Below, one piece after another: positions 27,028-36,520 of a stretch of 64,000 nucleotides of DNA. Source of the DNA: Spinactinospora alkalitolerans (GTDB taxonomy: Bacteria; Actinomycetota; Actinomycetes; Streptosporangiales; Streptosporangiaceae); assembly GCF_013408795.1 (NCBI RefSeq), contig NZ_JACCCC010000001.1, positions 2,356,001 to 2,420,000 on the forward strand. The letters are read 5' to 3'. The notes under the pieces are model-generated. The model saw only the letters and a program-made list of their open reading frames with translations, ran no database searches and was not told the DNA's origin. A program made the translations under genes and the position numbers. Each line of letters begins with the position of its first letter. The stretch's first letter is position 1.

Positions 27028-27290
27028 GCGTATCGGCCAGTTGCCAGAGCGCGCCGACAGAAAGGTGCACGACCACTTTCCACAGCGCGAAGACCACCGC
27101 GTTCCCGCGGTGCCCCCAGGACAACGGCGCGATGTGGCGTCCGTACCTGACCCTTCCTGGGACATTCCGGCGGAGCCTCCCGAACTCCCGATCATGATGC
27201 ACGGGACCTCCGTCGCCAACGGCTCTGCCCCGCAGAGCTCCGTGGCCCGGTCCGCCCCTGACCTGCGGACCCTGTGGCCCTGATCACGGA

Positions 27291-27363
27291 GCGGGCGAAA
27301 AAGAACCACCCTCGCCGACGGCTTCGGTAAAGCCGGGGGGCTTTGCGCGCCGTCGTCGCCCGC
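27291..27363 (+). ncRNA. structured leader element, possible riboregulator
   Basis: Three nested stems: GCGGGCG/CGCCCGC (27291-27297, 27357-27363), CGACGGC/GCCGTCG (27316-27322, 27349-27355) and AAAGCC/GGCTTT (27329-27334, 27339-27344). The left side between the outer stems keeps an A-rich unpaired stretch (AAAAAGAACC). Secreted NlpC/P60 genes of actinobacteria often carry c-di-AMP riboswitches, but I could not find the conserved ydaO blocks here. Confidence 0.35.
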
Positions 27364-27473
27364 TCATTCCTTTTCCGCATTCGCGCCCGCGCCGCGCGCC
27401 TTTTTCCGTGCGCGGCACGGGCCATCGACCGGTGCCCATCGGGCCCGGCCGCGTTCCACCCATGGGGGAGAAA

Positions 27474-27956
27474 ATGAATCTGCGTTCCCGCGATGAGAAC
27501 GGTCACCTCCGGCGCCGCCTGCCGGCCGCCGCACTGTGCGTCCTGGCGACGTCGGGCACGCTGGGGCTGCTCTCGGCCACGCCGGCCCACGCGGCCACCG
27601 ACGTCACCGAGGAGGCCGTGGACAACGCCGAGAGCAAGATCGGCACGCCCTACTCCTACGGGGCCGAAGGGCCCGACGCCTTCGACTGCTCCGGGCTGGT
27701 CCAGTGGGCCTACGGCGAGGCCGGGGTGGAGCTGCCGCGCACCACCTACGACCAGGTCGACGCGGGCGAGAAGGTCTCCACCTCCGACCTCGAGGTCGGC
27801 GACCTGCTCTTCTTCTACAACGGGCCCAGCCACGTCGGCATCTACGTCGGCGACGACCAGATGGTGCACGCGCCCAACTCCGACAGCTCGGTCGAGACGG
27901 TCGACCTGTCCGGCTACTATGAGGACAACATGACCTCGGCCGTCCGGGTCGCCTGA
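27474..27956 (+). CDS. secreted NlpC/P60 peptidoglycan endopeptidase
   Basis: 160 residues: a Sec signal (RRRLPAAALCVLATSGTLGLLSATPAHA, cleavage near 40) and a single NlpC/P60 domain. Catalytic Cys72 is in DAFDCSGLVQWAYGEAG, His120 in GPSHVGIYVG, and the third polar residue His132 in MVHAPNSD. Such enzymes cut stem peptides of peptidoglycan. There is no SH3 or other wall-binding domain, so this is the minimal form. GGGGGAG lies just before ATG 27474. The long structured leader suggests post-transcriptional control. Confidence 0.93.
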   Translation: MNLRSRDENGHLRRRLPAAALCVLATSGTLGLLSATPAHAATDVTEEAVDNAESKIGTPYSYGAEGPDAFDCSGLVQWAYGEAGVELPRTTYDQVDAGEKVSTSDLEVGDLLFFYNGPSHVGIYVGDDQMVHAPNSDSSVETVDLSGYYEDNMTSAVRVA

Positions 27957-27979
27957 CCGACGCCCCCGTCCGATCCGGT

Positions 27980-28018
27980 CGCCGGTCGGCGGGCGCTCCG
28001 TGCGCCCGCCGACCGGCG
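27980..28018. terminator. 17-bp hairpin between convergent genes
   Basis: Perfect 17-bp stem (27980-27996, 28002-28018) with loop TCCGT, between the NlpC/P60 gene and the Gfo/Idh gene on the other strand. Confidence 0.8.
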
Positions 28019-28022
28019 CGGG

Positions 28023-29096
28023 TCAGCTCTCCTGCGCGCCGGCCTCGGCCACGCGCAGGAGGCGCACGCCGTCGGCGAACGTCGGGACGTCGGGGTCGGC
28101 CGCGCCCGTGCGCAGGTCCCGGGCGACCGCGGTGAGCAGCCCGGCCAGGGCGTGGTTGGGGGAGCCGTCGGTGATACCGCCGACGCCGACGCCGTCGTCG
28201 GGGTCCGGGGCGAGCCGGGCCTCGGCCGGATCGTCGTGCCGGGCGCCGGTCACCGTCACGGGGAAGTGCCCGGTGTGGCCGGTCGCGCTCGCGCGCAGCA
28301 CGCCCTCGTCCCCGTAGGCCTCCAGCGTCCACCCGCCGCCGTGCCGGGCCACCCACGAGGTGTGCAGGGAGAACACGGCGCCGTCGGCGAGCCGGCCGAT
28401 CATGGCGGAGGAGTCGGCGCTGCTCGCCGGCACCGGGCCGTCCTCGCCCGGCCAGGCGGGGCGCAGCGTCGCGGTCCGCACGGCGGTGTCGGCGACCTCG
28501 CCGAACATCCAGCGGATGAGGTCGAGGGTGTGCAGCCCGTGCACGCGCAGCGAATCGGCGCCGTTGGCGGCATCGGCGCACCACAGCGACGAGCGCACGG
28601 CCTCGGGCCGGGTGAAGGTCGGATAGAAGGCGCTCGCGCGCACGTTCTCCACCCGGCCGATCCAGCCCTCGCGCACCCGTCGGCGCAGCTCCCGCAGCCC
28701 GGTGGAGAAGCGCGACTGCATGTCCACGAACCCGCGCACCCCGGCCCGCCGGGTGGCCGAGAGCATCCGCTCGGCCTCGGCGGCGGTACCGGCCAGCGGG
28801 GCTTCGCACAGCACGTGCCGGCCGGCCTCGACGGCGGCCAGCACCATGGGCTCGTGCAGGCGGGGCCGGGTGACGACGTCGACCAGGTCGACGTCGTCGT
28901 CGCGGCACAGGTCGCGGTAGTCGCCGTAGGCGCGTTCGACGCCGAACCGGTCGGCCGCGGCCCTGGCGCCCTCGATGTGGCCGGTGGCCACCGCGACGAC
29001 CTCGAACTCCGACAGTGCGGCGTAAGCGGGCAGGTGGGTGGCCGCGCCGTAGTTGGCGCCGATGACCCCCACGCGCACCGGCCGCTGCTCGACCAT
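28023..29096 (-). CDS. Gfo/Idh/MocA family oxidoreductase
   Basis: 357 residues. An N-terminal Rossmann fold (RVGVIGANYGAATHLPAY) is followed by a C-terminal alpha/beta substrate domain. The motif usually written EKP reads CEAPLAG here, so the conserved catalytic Lys is replaced by Ala. The pattern WCADAANGADSLRVHGLHTLDLIRWMFGE carries the His-type region of the family. These enzymes oxidise sugars or inositols with NAD(P). The lost Lys raises doubt about normal dehydrogenase chemistry. The start at 29096 is the first in frame with the nucleotide-binding strand. Confidence 0.88.
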   Translation of the reverse strand: MVEQRPVRVGVIGANYGAATHLPAYAALSEFEVVAVATGHIEGARAAADRFGVERAYGDYRDLCRDDDVDLVDVVTRPRLHEPMVLAAVEAGRHVLCEAPLAGTAAEAERMLSATRRAGVRGFVDMQSRFSTGLRELRRRVREGWIGRVENVRASAFYPTFTRPEAVRSSLWCADAANGADSLRVHGLHTLDLIRWMFGEVADTAVRTATLRPAWPGEDGPVPASSADSSAMIGRLADGAVFSLHTSWVARHGGGWTLEAYGDEGVLRASATGHTGHFPVTVTGARHDDPAEARLAPDPDDGVGVGGITDGSPNHALAGLLTAVARDLRTGAADPDVPTFADGVRLLRVAEAGAQES

Positions 29097-29218
29097 GACA
29101 CCCCTTCCTCCGAAAGCCTCGTCGCCCTCGACCCTAGTGACGCCTGGACCGCGGGCTCAGGGGTTCGCCCCGCTTCGCGGGGGACCCGGGCCGCGATCGG
29201 CGCAGAAGCGGCGGAGCG

Positions 29219-30217
29219 CTACCGGAACCTGCCCGCGACGTCGGAGGCGAACAGTTCCATGGCGTTCAGGACCTTCGACTGCTCCGGGCCGGTGGGGTGG
29301 CGGAAGATCAGCATGAAGTCGTCCACGCCGGCCTTGGCGCGGAACCGCTCGACGGTCTCGGCGCACTCGTCCGGGGTGCCGAAGACGATGCGGTCGCGCA
29401 CCGCGTCGGCCAGCGTGATGTCGGCGGCCGAGGACACCTCGGGCATGTCTCCGATCGCCCCGTACTCCCACAGCGTCCGGATCATCGCCAGCGCCGTGGC
29501 GCCGAAGTCGCGCTCGCCCTCCTCGCGGCTGAGGGCCGGCCAGCAGAACCGCACCGCGGTGACGCGCCCGGGCCTGCCGTGCCGCCGGGCCTCCTCGCGG
29601 TAGGCCGAGGCCATCTGCGCCATCGTGTCGACCGACATCAGCGCGTTGCTGATCCACCCGTCTCCCAGCCGCGCCGCGCGCCGCAGTCCGCCGGGCGTCC
29701 AGGCGCCCAGGTGGATCGGGGTGCCGGGCCCCTGGCGGGGCTTGGGGATCACCGAGACCTCGTCGAAGGCGTAGTGCCGGCCGGCGAAGGAGAAGCGCTC
29801 CTTGGTCCAGGCCTCGCGGATGACGCGCACCCCCTCGTCCAGGCGCTGGGCGCGCTCGCCGAAGGGGATGCCGACGGTGCTGAAGTCCTCCTCCAGATAG
29901 CCCGCTCCCAGCCCGAGGAAGAGCCGGCCCCCGGAGAGCTGGTCGAGCATCGCGGCGTCCTGGGCCAGCTCCACGGGGTTGTACAGCGGGCCGATCGCGA
30001 TGCTCGTGCCCACCCGGACCCGTTCGGTGCGCGCGGCGATGGCGTAGGCCAGGTGCAGGGGCGAGCCGAAGTACTCCTCGGAGTACTTGTGCTCGGTGGT
30101 CAGCGCGGCGTCGAACCCCAGCCGGTCGGCCGCCGATGCCTGCTCCAGGATTTCCCGGCTCACCTGGTGCGGGTCACCCGAGACGACTCCCTGCGTGAAA
30201 AGGACACCGAACCCCAT
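29219..30217 (-). CDS. luciferase-like (LLM class) flavin-dependent oxidoreductase
   Basis: 332 residues of the bacterial luciferase-like fold, which binds FMN or F420. Marks are LGFDAALTTEHKYSEEYFGSPLHLAYAIAARTERVRVGTSI, NPVELAQDAAMLDQLSGGRLFLGLGAGY and VSVIPKPRQGPGTPIHLG. ATG 30217 is preceded by GAGGAAG. It may act as a monooxygenase or an F420-dependent reductase; the sequence does not decide. It runs in the same direction as the Gfo/Idh gene, 122 bp away, so co-transcription is possible. Confidence 0.88.
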   Translation of the reverse strand: MGFGVLFTQGVVSGDPHQVSREILEQASAADRLGFDAALTTEHKYSEEYFGSPLHLAYAIAARTERVRVGTSIAIGPLYNPVELAQDAAMLDQLSGGRLFLGLGAGYLEEDFSTVGIPFGERAQRLDEGVRVIREAWTKERFSFAGRHYAFDEVSVIPKPRQGPGTPIHLGAWTPGGLRRAARLGDGWISNALMSVDTMAQMASAYREEARRHGRPGRVTAVRFCWPALSREEGERDFGATALAMIRTLWEYGAIGDMPEVSSAADITLADAVRDRIVFGTPDECAETVERFRAKAGVDDFMLIFRHPTGPEQSKVLNAMELFASDVAGRFR

Positions 30218-30499
30218 CAGCACTTCCTCACGACCGTGAAACGGCACATCTTGAGATGAATCAGCGGAAGAAACGCTATACCCGGTCACGGGTGCGTCGG
30301 CAACAGTCGGATCCACGGTTCCGGTCCCAAACCGGGGAAACGGCCGATATCATGTGTCCGTATCGCGTCGGCGCATTGCCGGACGCACGCTGAAGAACGG
30401 TTGAAGACGTACGTCGCGGCGGTGGTGAACGCCCCGGCCGGGGGTGCACCCGCGCGGGGCCGCCCGCCGCCGCCACGGGCATCTCGGAGGACGTGGGGC

Positions 30500-31342
30500 A
30501 TGGGTGCGATGACACCGGACTGGATGCGGCGCACCGGTGCGGCGCGGCCCGGCTGGCAGCCGCCGGCGGTCGATCTGCAAAAGCCCAGCCCGGCCCGCAT
30601 GTACGACTATTACCTGGGCGGAAAGGACAATTTCCAGGTCGACCGCGACGCGGTCCGGGAAATCCTCGCCGACGTGCCGGAATTGTTCCAGACCGCGCAG
30701 GAGAACCGTTCCTTCCTGCGCCGGGCGGTGCGCCTGCTCGCCGAATCCGGAATTCGGCAGTTCGTCGACGTCGGGGCCGGCCTGCCGACCCAGGGCAACG
30801 TGCACGAGATCGCCCAGGGCGTCCGGCCCGACGCCCGCGTCGTCTACGTCGACAACGATCCCATCGTCCTCGCCCACGCCCGCGCGCTGCTCGCCGACAA
30901 CGGAGGCACCAGCGTGGTCCGCGCCGATGCGCGCGATCCCGACGCCGTCATCGGCCAGGTCCGCGACGAGGGCCTGATCGACCTGTCCCGGCCCGTCGCC
31001 GTGCTCTTCGTCGCCGTGCTGCACTTCGTCTCCGACGAGGAGGACCCCGCCTCGATCGTCCGGCGGTTCCGTTCGGTCATGGCCCCCGGCAGCCACCTGG
31101 TGATCGCCCACGGCACCCGCAGCGCGGGCGACAGGGCCGTGGACACGATGACCCAGACCTACAACCGCGCCACCGCACCGGTCCACCTGCGCGATCCCGA
31201 GGAGATCCGCGGCTTCTTCGACGGGTTCGACCTGCTGCCTCCGGGAGCCTGCCACCTCCCCTGGTGGCGCCCCGACCCCGCCGGCGTCCCGGCCGACGCC
31301 ACCCGCTGGCACTACGGCGGCGTCGCCCGCCTGGCCGACTGA
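30500..31342 (+). CDS. DUF574-type SAM-dependent methyltransferase, copy 1
   Basis: 280 residues of an actinobacterial methyltransferase family (DUF574/Methyltransf_19). The family's opening PSPARMYDYYLGGKDNFQVDRDA is followed by the SAM site FVDVGAGLPTQGNVHEIAQ and VVYVDNDPIVLAHARALLA, then GSHLVIAHG. The function of this family is unknown, though it is expanded in actinomycetes. ATG 30500 has GGAGG 9 nt upstream; a start at 30401 would add a Pro/Arg-rich extension with no family match. A homologue lies at 36521-37354, with the galactosidase pair between. Confidence 0.88.
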   Translation: MGAMTPDWMRRTGAARPGWQPPAVDLQKPSPARMYDYYLGGKDNFQVDRDAVREILADVPELFQTAQENRSFLRRAVRLLAESGIRQFVDVGAGLPTQGNVHEIAQGVRPDARVVYVDNDPIVLAHARALLADNGGTSVVRADARDPDAVIGQVRDEGLIDLSRPVAVLFVAVLHFVSDEEDPASIVRRFRSVMAPGSHLVIAHGTRSAGDRAVDTMTQTYNRATAPVHLRDPEEIRGFFDGFDLLPPGACHLPWWRPDPAGVPADATRWHYGGVARLAD

Positions 31343-31646
31343 CTCCGACCGGCTGCTCCCGGCCTCAATCGGATCCGCCTCGAGGGCGGTCGGGGCCGGA
31401 CCCGCACGCATCGGAGTTGAACACTTCGACCGCTCCTGACTGCTGTTGGTGAAACCGGCTCCGATCACCGTATTGGAAAGCCCTTACCTAGTGAATAGGA
31501 TCAGCATTGAGCTTGATCCGATCAATTTCGGTATACAACAGTGCTGTTCGCTCGTCCGTGCGCCCCACGGACCGGACCGGCGGGACGGCCGAGCGACCAC
31601 GACGCCACCCCGGCCCCCGGGCCGCCGACACTCCCACGGAGCGCGC
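31343..31646 (+). other. 304-bp region upstream of GH42
   Basis: No gene seen. An AT-richer part at 31470-31540 (with TTGAGC, TTGATC and TATACA) probably holds the promoter of the GH42 gene, but spacings are not canonical enough for a firm call. Confidence 0.4.
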
Positions 31647-33707
31647 ATGACCGGCCGCCACGACCGCATCCGCAGCCTGCACCGCCGCCTGGGCGGGATC
31701 GGGTTCGGCGGCGACTACAACCCCGAGCAGTGGCCCGAGGAGGTCTGGGCCGAGGACGCGCGGCTGATGAAGGAGGCCGGCGTCAACCTGGCCACGGTCG
31801 GCGTCTTCTCCTGGGCCGGGGTCGAGCCGCGGCCGGGGGAGTTCGACTTCGGCTGGTTCGACCGGGTCATGGACCTCCTCGCCGAGAACGACGTGGCCGC
31901 CGACCTCGCCACCATGACGGCCTCGCCCCCGCCCTGGCTGGCCCGGACCCACCCCGAGACGCTGCCGGTGACCGCCGACGGCACGCGCCTGTGGCCGGGT
32001 GGGCGGCAGCACTACTGCCCCAGCAGCCCCGTCTACCGCGACCGCGCCGTGCGCCTGGCCGAGCAGGTGGCGACCCGCTACGCCGGGCATCCGGCGCTGG
32101 CCATGTGGCATGTCGGCAACGAGTACGGCTGCCACGTCCCCGCCTGCTACTGCGACGTCTCCGCCGCCGACTTCCGGCGCTGGCTGCGCGAGCGCCACGG
32201 CGACATCGACGCGCTCAACGACGCCTGGTCCACCGGCTTCTGGTCGCAGGGCTACGCCGACTTCGAGGAGGTCCAGCCGCCGCGCACCGCACCGACCTTC
32301 CCCAACCCGGCCCAGCAGTTGGACTACGCCCGCTTCACCGACGCCGCGCTGCGCGCCTGCTACCTCGCCGAACTGGAGGTGCTGCGCCGCGTCACGCCCG
32401 ACGTGCCGGTCACGACCAACCTCGTCGCCGCGCACAAGGAGGTCGACGCGTTCACCTGGGCGCCGCACATGGACGTCGTCTCGCTGGACAACTACCCCGA
32501 CCCCCTCGATGCGGCCCCCGAGGCCCGGTCGGCGCTCGTCTTCGACATCACCCGCGGCGCCGGGGCCGGTGAGCCGTGGCTGCTGATGGAGCAGGCGCCC
32601 AGCGCGGTGAACTGGCGGCGGCACAACGCGCCCAAGCGCCCGGGGCAGATGCGGCTGTGGAGCTGGCAGGCCGTCGCGCAGGGCGCCGACGCGGTGCTGT
32701 ACTTCCAATGGCGCGCCTCCCGCGGCGGAGCCGAGAAGTACCATTCGGCCATGGTGCCGCACGCAGGACCCGACACCCGCGTGTTCAAGGAGGTCAGCGC
32801 CCTCGGGGCCGAGCTGGCCCGGGTCCCCGGCGTGCTCGGCGCGCGCAGCGGCAACGACGTGGCGCTGCTCCTGGACTGGAACAGCTGGTGGGCGCTCGAG
32901 TTGGACTCCCACCCCGCCGAGCTGGACCAGATCGACGAGGCGCTCGCCTACCACACCCCGCTGCTGCGGGCCGGGATCGGCGTCGACGTCGTCCCGCCCG
33001 ACCGCGACCTGTCGGGGTACCGGCTGGTGGTCGCCCCCTGCCTGCACCTCCTCGACGAGGCGACCGGGGCGCGCATCGCCGACCACGTCCGCGGCGGAGG
33101 GCATCTCGTGGTGTCCTACTTCAGCGGGATCGTCGACGGCGACGACCGGGTGCACCTGGGCGGCTACGGCGGCCCGCTGCGCCCGGTCCTGGGGACGCGC
33201 ACGACCGAGTTCTGGCCGCTGGGGCCAGGGGAGCGCGTCGAGCTGAGCGGTGATCCGGCCGGTGGCACGGACAGCGGCGGGGCGCCGGGTTCGGCCACGC
33301 TGTGGTCGGAGGAGGTCCTGCCGGAGGGCGCCGAACCGGTCGCGCGGTTCGCCTCCGGCGACCTCGCCGGCGGCCCGGCCGTCACCCGCCACCGCTTCGG
33401 CGACGGCGTCGCCACCTACGTCGCCACCCGGCCCGACCCCCTCTGGCTGCGCGCCCTGCTGGAGCGGGCCGCCCGCGACGCCGGGGCCGAACCGGTGCTG
33501 GCCGACCTGCCCGAGGGCGTCCAGGCCACCCGCAGGCACGGAGCCGAGGAGACGTTCACCTTCCTGCTCAACCACACCGGGCAGGACCGGGCGGTGGCGC
33601 TGCCCGAGCCGATGACCGACCTCCTGGCCGACGCGGCGGCGACGACGCAGGTCACGCTGCCCCCGAGAGGCGTGGCCGTCCTGGTCCCCGAGCACTGGGA
33701 TCGCTGA
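31647..33707 (+). CDS. GH42 beta-galactosidase
   Basis: 686 residues with no signal peptide, so intracellular. The barrel begins GFGGDYNPEQWPEEVW, a hallmark of GH42. The acid/base Glu is in MWHVGNEYGCHVPACYCD, whose Cys residues resemble the zinc cluster of the family. The nucleophile Glu is in WLLMEQAPSAVNW. A trimerisation-like domain (VALLLDWNSWWALE) and a short beta domain follow. It cleaves terminal beta-galactosides from imported oligosaccharides. ATG 31647 has GGAG 5 nt upstream. It converges with the GH36 alpha-galactosidase gene, and the pair would handle galactose in both anomeric linkages. Confidence 0.93.
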   Translation: MTGRHDRIRSLHRRLGGIGFGGDYNPEQWPEEVWAEDARLMKEAGVNLATVGVFSWAGVEPRPGEFDFGWFDRVMDLLAENDVAADLATMTASPPPWLARTHPETLPVTADGTRLWPGGRQHYCPSSPVYRDRAVRLAEQVATRYAGHPALAMWHVGNEYGCHVPACYCDVSAADFRRWLRERHGDIDALNDAWSTGFWSQGYADFEEVQPPRTAPTFPNPAQQLDYARFTDAALRACYLAELEVLRRVTPDVPVTTNLVAAHKEVDAFTWAPHMDVVSLDNYPDPLDAAPEARSALVFDITRGAGAGEPWLLMEQAPSAVNWRRHNAPKRPGQMRLWSWQAVAQGADAVLYFQWRASRGGAEKYHSAMVPHAGPDTRVFKEVSALGAELARVPGVLGARSGNDVALLLDWNSWWALELDSHPAELDQIDEALAYHTPLLRAGIGVDVVPPDRDLSGYRLVVAPCLHLLDEATGARIADHVRGGGHLVVSYFSGIVDGDDRVHLGGYGGPLRPVLGTRTTEFWPLGPGERVELSGDPAGGTDSGGAPGSATLWSEEVLPEGAEPVARFASGDLAGGPAVTRHRFGDGVATYVATRPDPLWLRALLERAARDAGAEPVLADLPEGVQATRRHGAEETFTFLLNHTGQDRAVALPEPMTDLLADAAATTQVTLPPRGVAVLVPEHWDR

Positions 33708-34004
33708 TGGGGGTTGGAAGGTTGTGGTCGCAGTCTTCCATTCCCCCTGGTGACCTGGGAAGGCTGCCGTCAGCGCGCCGGCGGTGGCGGTACGAAAGGT
33801 CGCGCTGTATCCGTCCGCGCCGGTCGCCCGCCACAGGCGGCCGGGACCTCGGTCAGCGGCGATCCACGCCTTTTCGCGTCGCCGGACGCTGCGCGCTGAC
33901 AACAGCCCCACCAGGCCCGCAGGAACACAGCAGGACCTGGAGACAATCCCGGCCCTTCCCCGTCAACGATCTGAGACCGGATGCGGCGCGGGGTCTCTCC
34001 CGGG
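33708..34004. other. convergent spacer between the galactosidase genes
   Basis: About 300 bp without a gene. TGGAAG/CTTCCA and AGTCTTCC/GGAAGGCT at 33717-33768 can form alternative stems and may terminate the GH42 transcript. Nothing else is recognised. Confidence 0.4.
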
Positions 34005-36148
34005 TCAGTCGACGGCCCGCACGCGCAGCAGGAACGCCTGTTCGGGGGCGAGCAGGGGGACCGGCACCCCTGCCGAGGCCAGGACCGCGCCGGGCAGCGT
34101 GACGGAACCCTCCGTCACCCAGGCCGGGTCGCGCCGCTCCGGCCCGGCCGGTCGGCCCGTGGGGTCGACGGCGCTCACCCGGTAGCGCCGGGAGCCGTCG
34201 AGCCCGGGCAGCCGGGCCGGCGCCGGCAGCACGTCATCGGGCGCGGCCGTCCGGGCGTAGCAGAAGACGGCCTCGGAGCGGTCCGCGGCCACGACGCCGT
34301 GCAGCAGCACCGAGGGGTCGATGTGGTCGGCGCGGACCACGTCGCCGCTGTGCAGCAGTCCGCGCAGCTCCTTGTACACCGACACGGCCCCGGCCAGCTC
34401 CGAGAGCTCCCGCTCGTCCAGCCGGGAGACGTCCCATTCGATGCCGAAGTGCCCGAACAGCGCCGTCGCGGCCCGGAAGCCCAACCCGTGCACCCGGCCC
34501 GTGGTGTGCGCCGGGGCGGCCCCGATGTGGGAGCCGACGAGCTCCGGCGGCAGCAGCAGACCGGTCCACAACTGGATGGACTGCCGTTCGAGGGCGTCGA
34601 TGCAGTCGCTGGCCCACACCCGGTCGGTGCGCTCCAGGATCTCCAGGTCGATCCGGCCGCCCCCGGAGGAGCAGCTCTCGATCTCCACGCCGGGGTGGCG
34701 GGCCCGCAGCTCGTCCATGAGCCGGTACAGCGCGGCCGTCTGGGCGTGCACGCCCGGGCGCCCTTCGTGTCCGGCCTCGATCAGGTCGCGGTTGTGGTCC
34801 CACTTCAGGTAGCCGATCTCGTACTCCTCCAGCAGGGAGTCGAGGCGTTCCAGGATGTGGGCGTAGGCTTCGGGGTTGGCCAGGTCGAGCACCTGCTGGT
34901 TGCGCCACGACGGCGGCAGCGCGTCGGCCGTGCGCCGCAGCACCCAGTCGGGGTGGGCGCGGTAGAGGTCGGAGTCGGGGTTGACCATCTCCGGCTCGAC
35001 CCACAGCCCGAACTCCATGCCCAGCCCGCGCACGTGGGAGATGAGCGGTTCGAGCCCATTCGGCCACACCGTCTCGTCCACGTACCAGTCGCCCAGCCCC
35101 GCGCTGTCGTCGCGCCGGTGCCGGAACCACCCGTCGTCCAGCACGAACCGTTCGGCCCCGATCCGCGCGCCCCTGTCGGCCAGCTCACGCAGCCGGTCCA
35201 GGTCGTGGTCGAAGTAGACCGCCTCCCAGGTGTTGATCACCACCGGGCGGGGGCGGTCGGCCCCCGGGTGGTGGGGGCGCGAACGCAGCCGGCCGTGGAA
35301 GGCCGAGCTGACGCCGTCCAGCCCGCGGCCGCTGTAGGCGGCGTAGAGCCACGGCGTCGCGTACTCCTCGCCGGAGTCCAGCACGATCTCGCCGGGGAGC
35401 AGCAGCTCGCCGCCGCCCAGCAGCGCGGTGCCCTCGGCCATGCGCTCGGCGTAGCTGACGTGGTTGCCGCTCCAGGCGACGTGCAGTCCCCACACCTCGC
35501 CGTGGCCGAACCCGAACCCCTCGGTGCCGGCGAACAGCCCCAGCGGGGCGTCGTGCCCGGTGCGGCCGCGCCGGACCTCGCGGACCCACGCGCCCGTGCC
35601 CAGGGGGCGGCGCTGCGGCCGGCGCTCCTTGGCCCAGCGGCCGGCGAGGTCGAGCAGTTCGCGTGCGTGGCCGGGCACCGGCAGTGCCGCGTGCAGGCCG
35701 TCGACCACGTAGGGCCCGATCCCGGTGTTGCGCAGCCGGTGCCGCATCCGCAGCAGCCCGGAGTCGGCGAGCTCGACCTCGCCGGTGAGGGCCAGCCCGG
35801 CCTCGACGTCGACCGCCTCGAACGCCACCGACCGCGGTCCGGGCCGGGCACGCCGGTCAGGGTGAACGCCGGCGCCCAGTCCGCGCCCAGCCGGTGCCCG
35901 CTGAGCCCCGCGCGCCCGGCGTAGCCGGTGCCCGGTTCGGGCAGCAGCCCGATCCGGATCGGGGCATCGGGGGCGTTGCCGGCGGGCATGGCGGGGCGCA
36001 GGGCGTCGGCCATCGCCGCCAGGTCGGCCGCGTCCGGTCCGCCCAGCGGAGCGCCCCAGTGCACGACGAGGGGCAGTCCGGGGCCGCGGGCGTCGAGCAC
36101 GGCGCTCACGTCGTCGCTGTGCAGGTGGATGATGTCGGAAGGGTTCAT
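34005..36148 (-). pseudogene. GH36 alpha-galactosidase gene with frameshift
   Basis: The family is clear: VINTWEAVYFDHD, FVLDDGWF, the nucleophile Asp in YLKWDHNRD, SCSSGGGRIDLEILERTDRVWASDCIDALERQ with the acid/base Asp, and a C-terminal beta domain. The first 100 residues, from ATG 36148 (MNPSDIIHLHSDDVSAVLDARGPGLP to AFTLTGVP), are in another frame than the rest (RPGPRSVAFEAVDVEAGL onward). The change of frame falls at 35841-35848 in a GC run; one missing C in GTGCCC-CGG would restore it. The break lies in the N-terminal beta domain, and the catalytic part is intact. It may be a recent mutation or a base-calling error. Without the error this would be an intracellular enzyme of about 714 residues removing alpha-galactosyl units. 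Confidence 0.85.
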
Positions 36149-36520
36149 GCGGTCGGGTATCCCAGCCTCTGTCGCCGCGGTCGACGTGATTGAACGATTC
36201 TGACCAACTCGGCTCATATTCGATCGATAGTCGTGATTCTGTCAAGGTAAGCTCGGGGACCCCGCCGACCGGCTCGGCGCCGAAGCCGTCATTGGCGCTC
36301 CGATGGCGACGGCCGTGCCGCGACGACCTGGCGCTTGTCGACTGCTGTCCGATTCCGACCCGTAATGACCGGGAAGGGCGGAGCGATCTCCGCCGTCCCC
36401 GGACGGGAACGGCGCCGACGCGGGCGGTCCCGCCGGGTTTCCCGATGTTTTCCGGTACTTCCCCGCGGTGGGGCCCGGGGTCCGTAGGATGCGGGAAAAC
36501 CGCATAGGACGGAGCCCCCG
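36149..36520. other. 372-bp divergent region
   Basis: It lies between the GH36 start (leftward) and the second DUF574 gene (rightward). A promoter for GH36 is proposed at 36216-36245. The rest shows nothing recognised. Confidence 0.4.
36216..36245 (-). promoter_or_regulatory. promoter of the GH36 gene
   Basis: On the minus strand TTGACA (36245-36240), 18-bp spacer, GAATAT (36221-36216). AGAATC recurs on both sides and may belong to a regulator site. Confidence 0.5.

Larger units (their letters stand above)
26832..27473 (+). other. 642-bp intergenic region, long leader of the NlpC/P60 gene
   Basis: No gene is supported. A good promoter (27000-27027) faces right, and a nested stem-loop (27291-27363) lies between it and the peptidase gene. 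If this promoter serves the gene, the leader is about 440 nt, unusually long. Confidence 0.5.

Noticed and set aside
26921-27309. small proteins in the leader region of the NlpC/P60 gene
   Set aside because: Overlapping frames on both strands have no ribosome site, no family resemblance and unlikely composition.
27034-27473. c-di-AMP (ydaO) riboswitch before the NlpC/P60 gene
   Set aside because: The context fits, but the conserved purine-rich blocks of the ydaO consensus could not be found in the leader; only an unassigned nested stem-loop is reported.
36149-36245. GH36 start upstream of 36148
   Set aside because: An in-frame extension with the catalytic part begins with residues unlike the family; the family N-terminus is in the other frame from ATG 36148.
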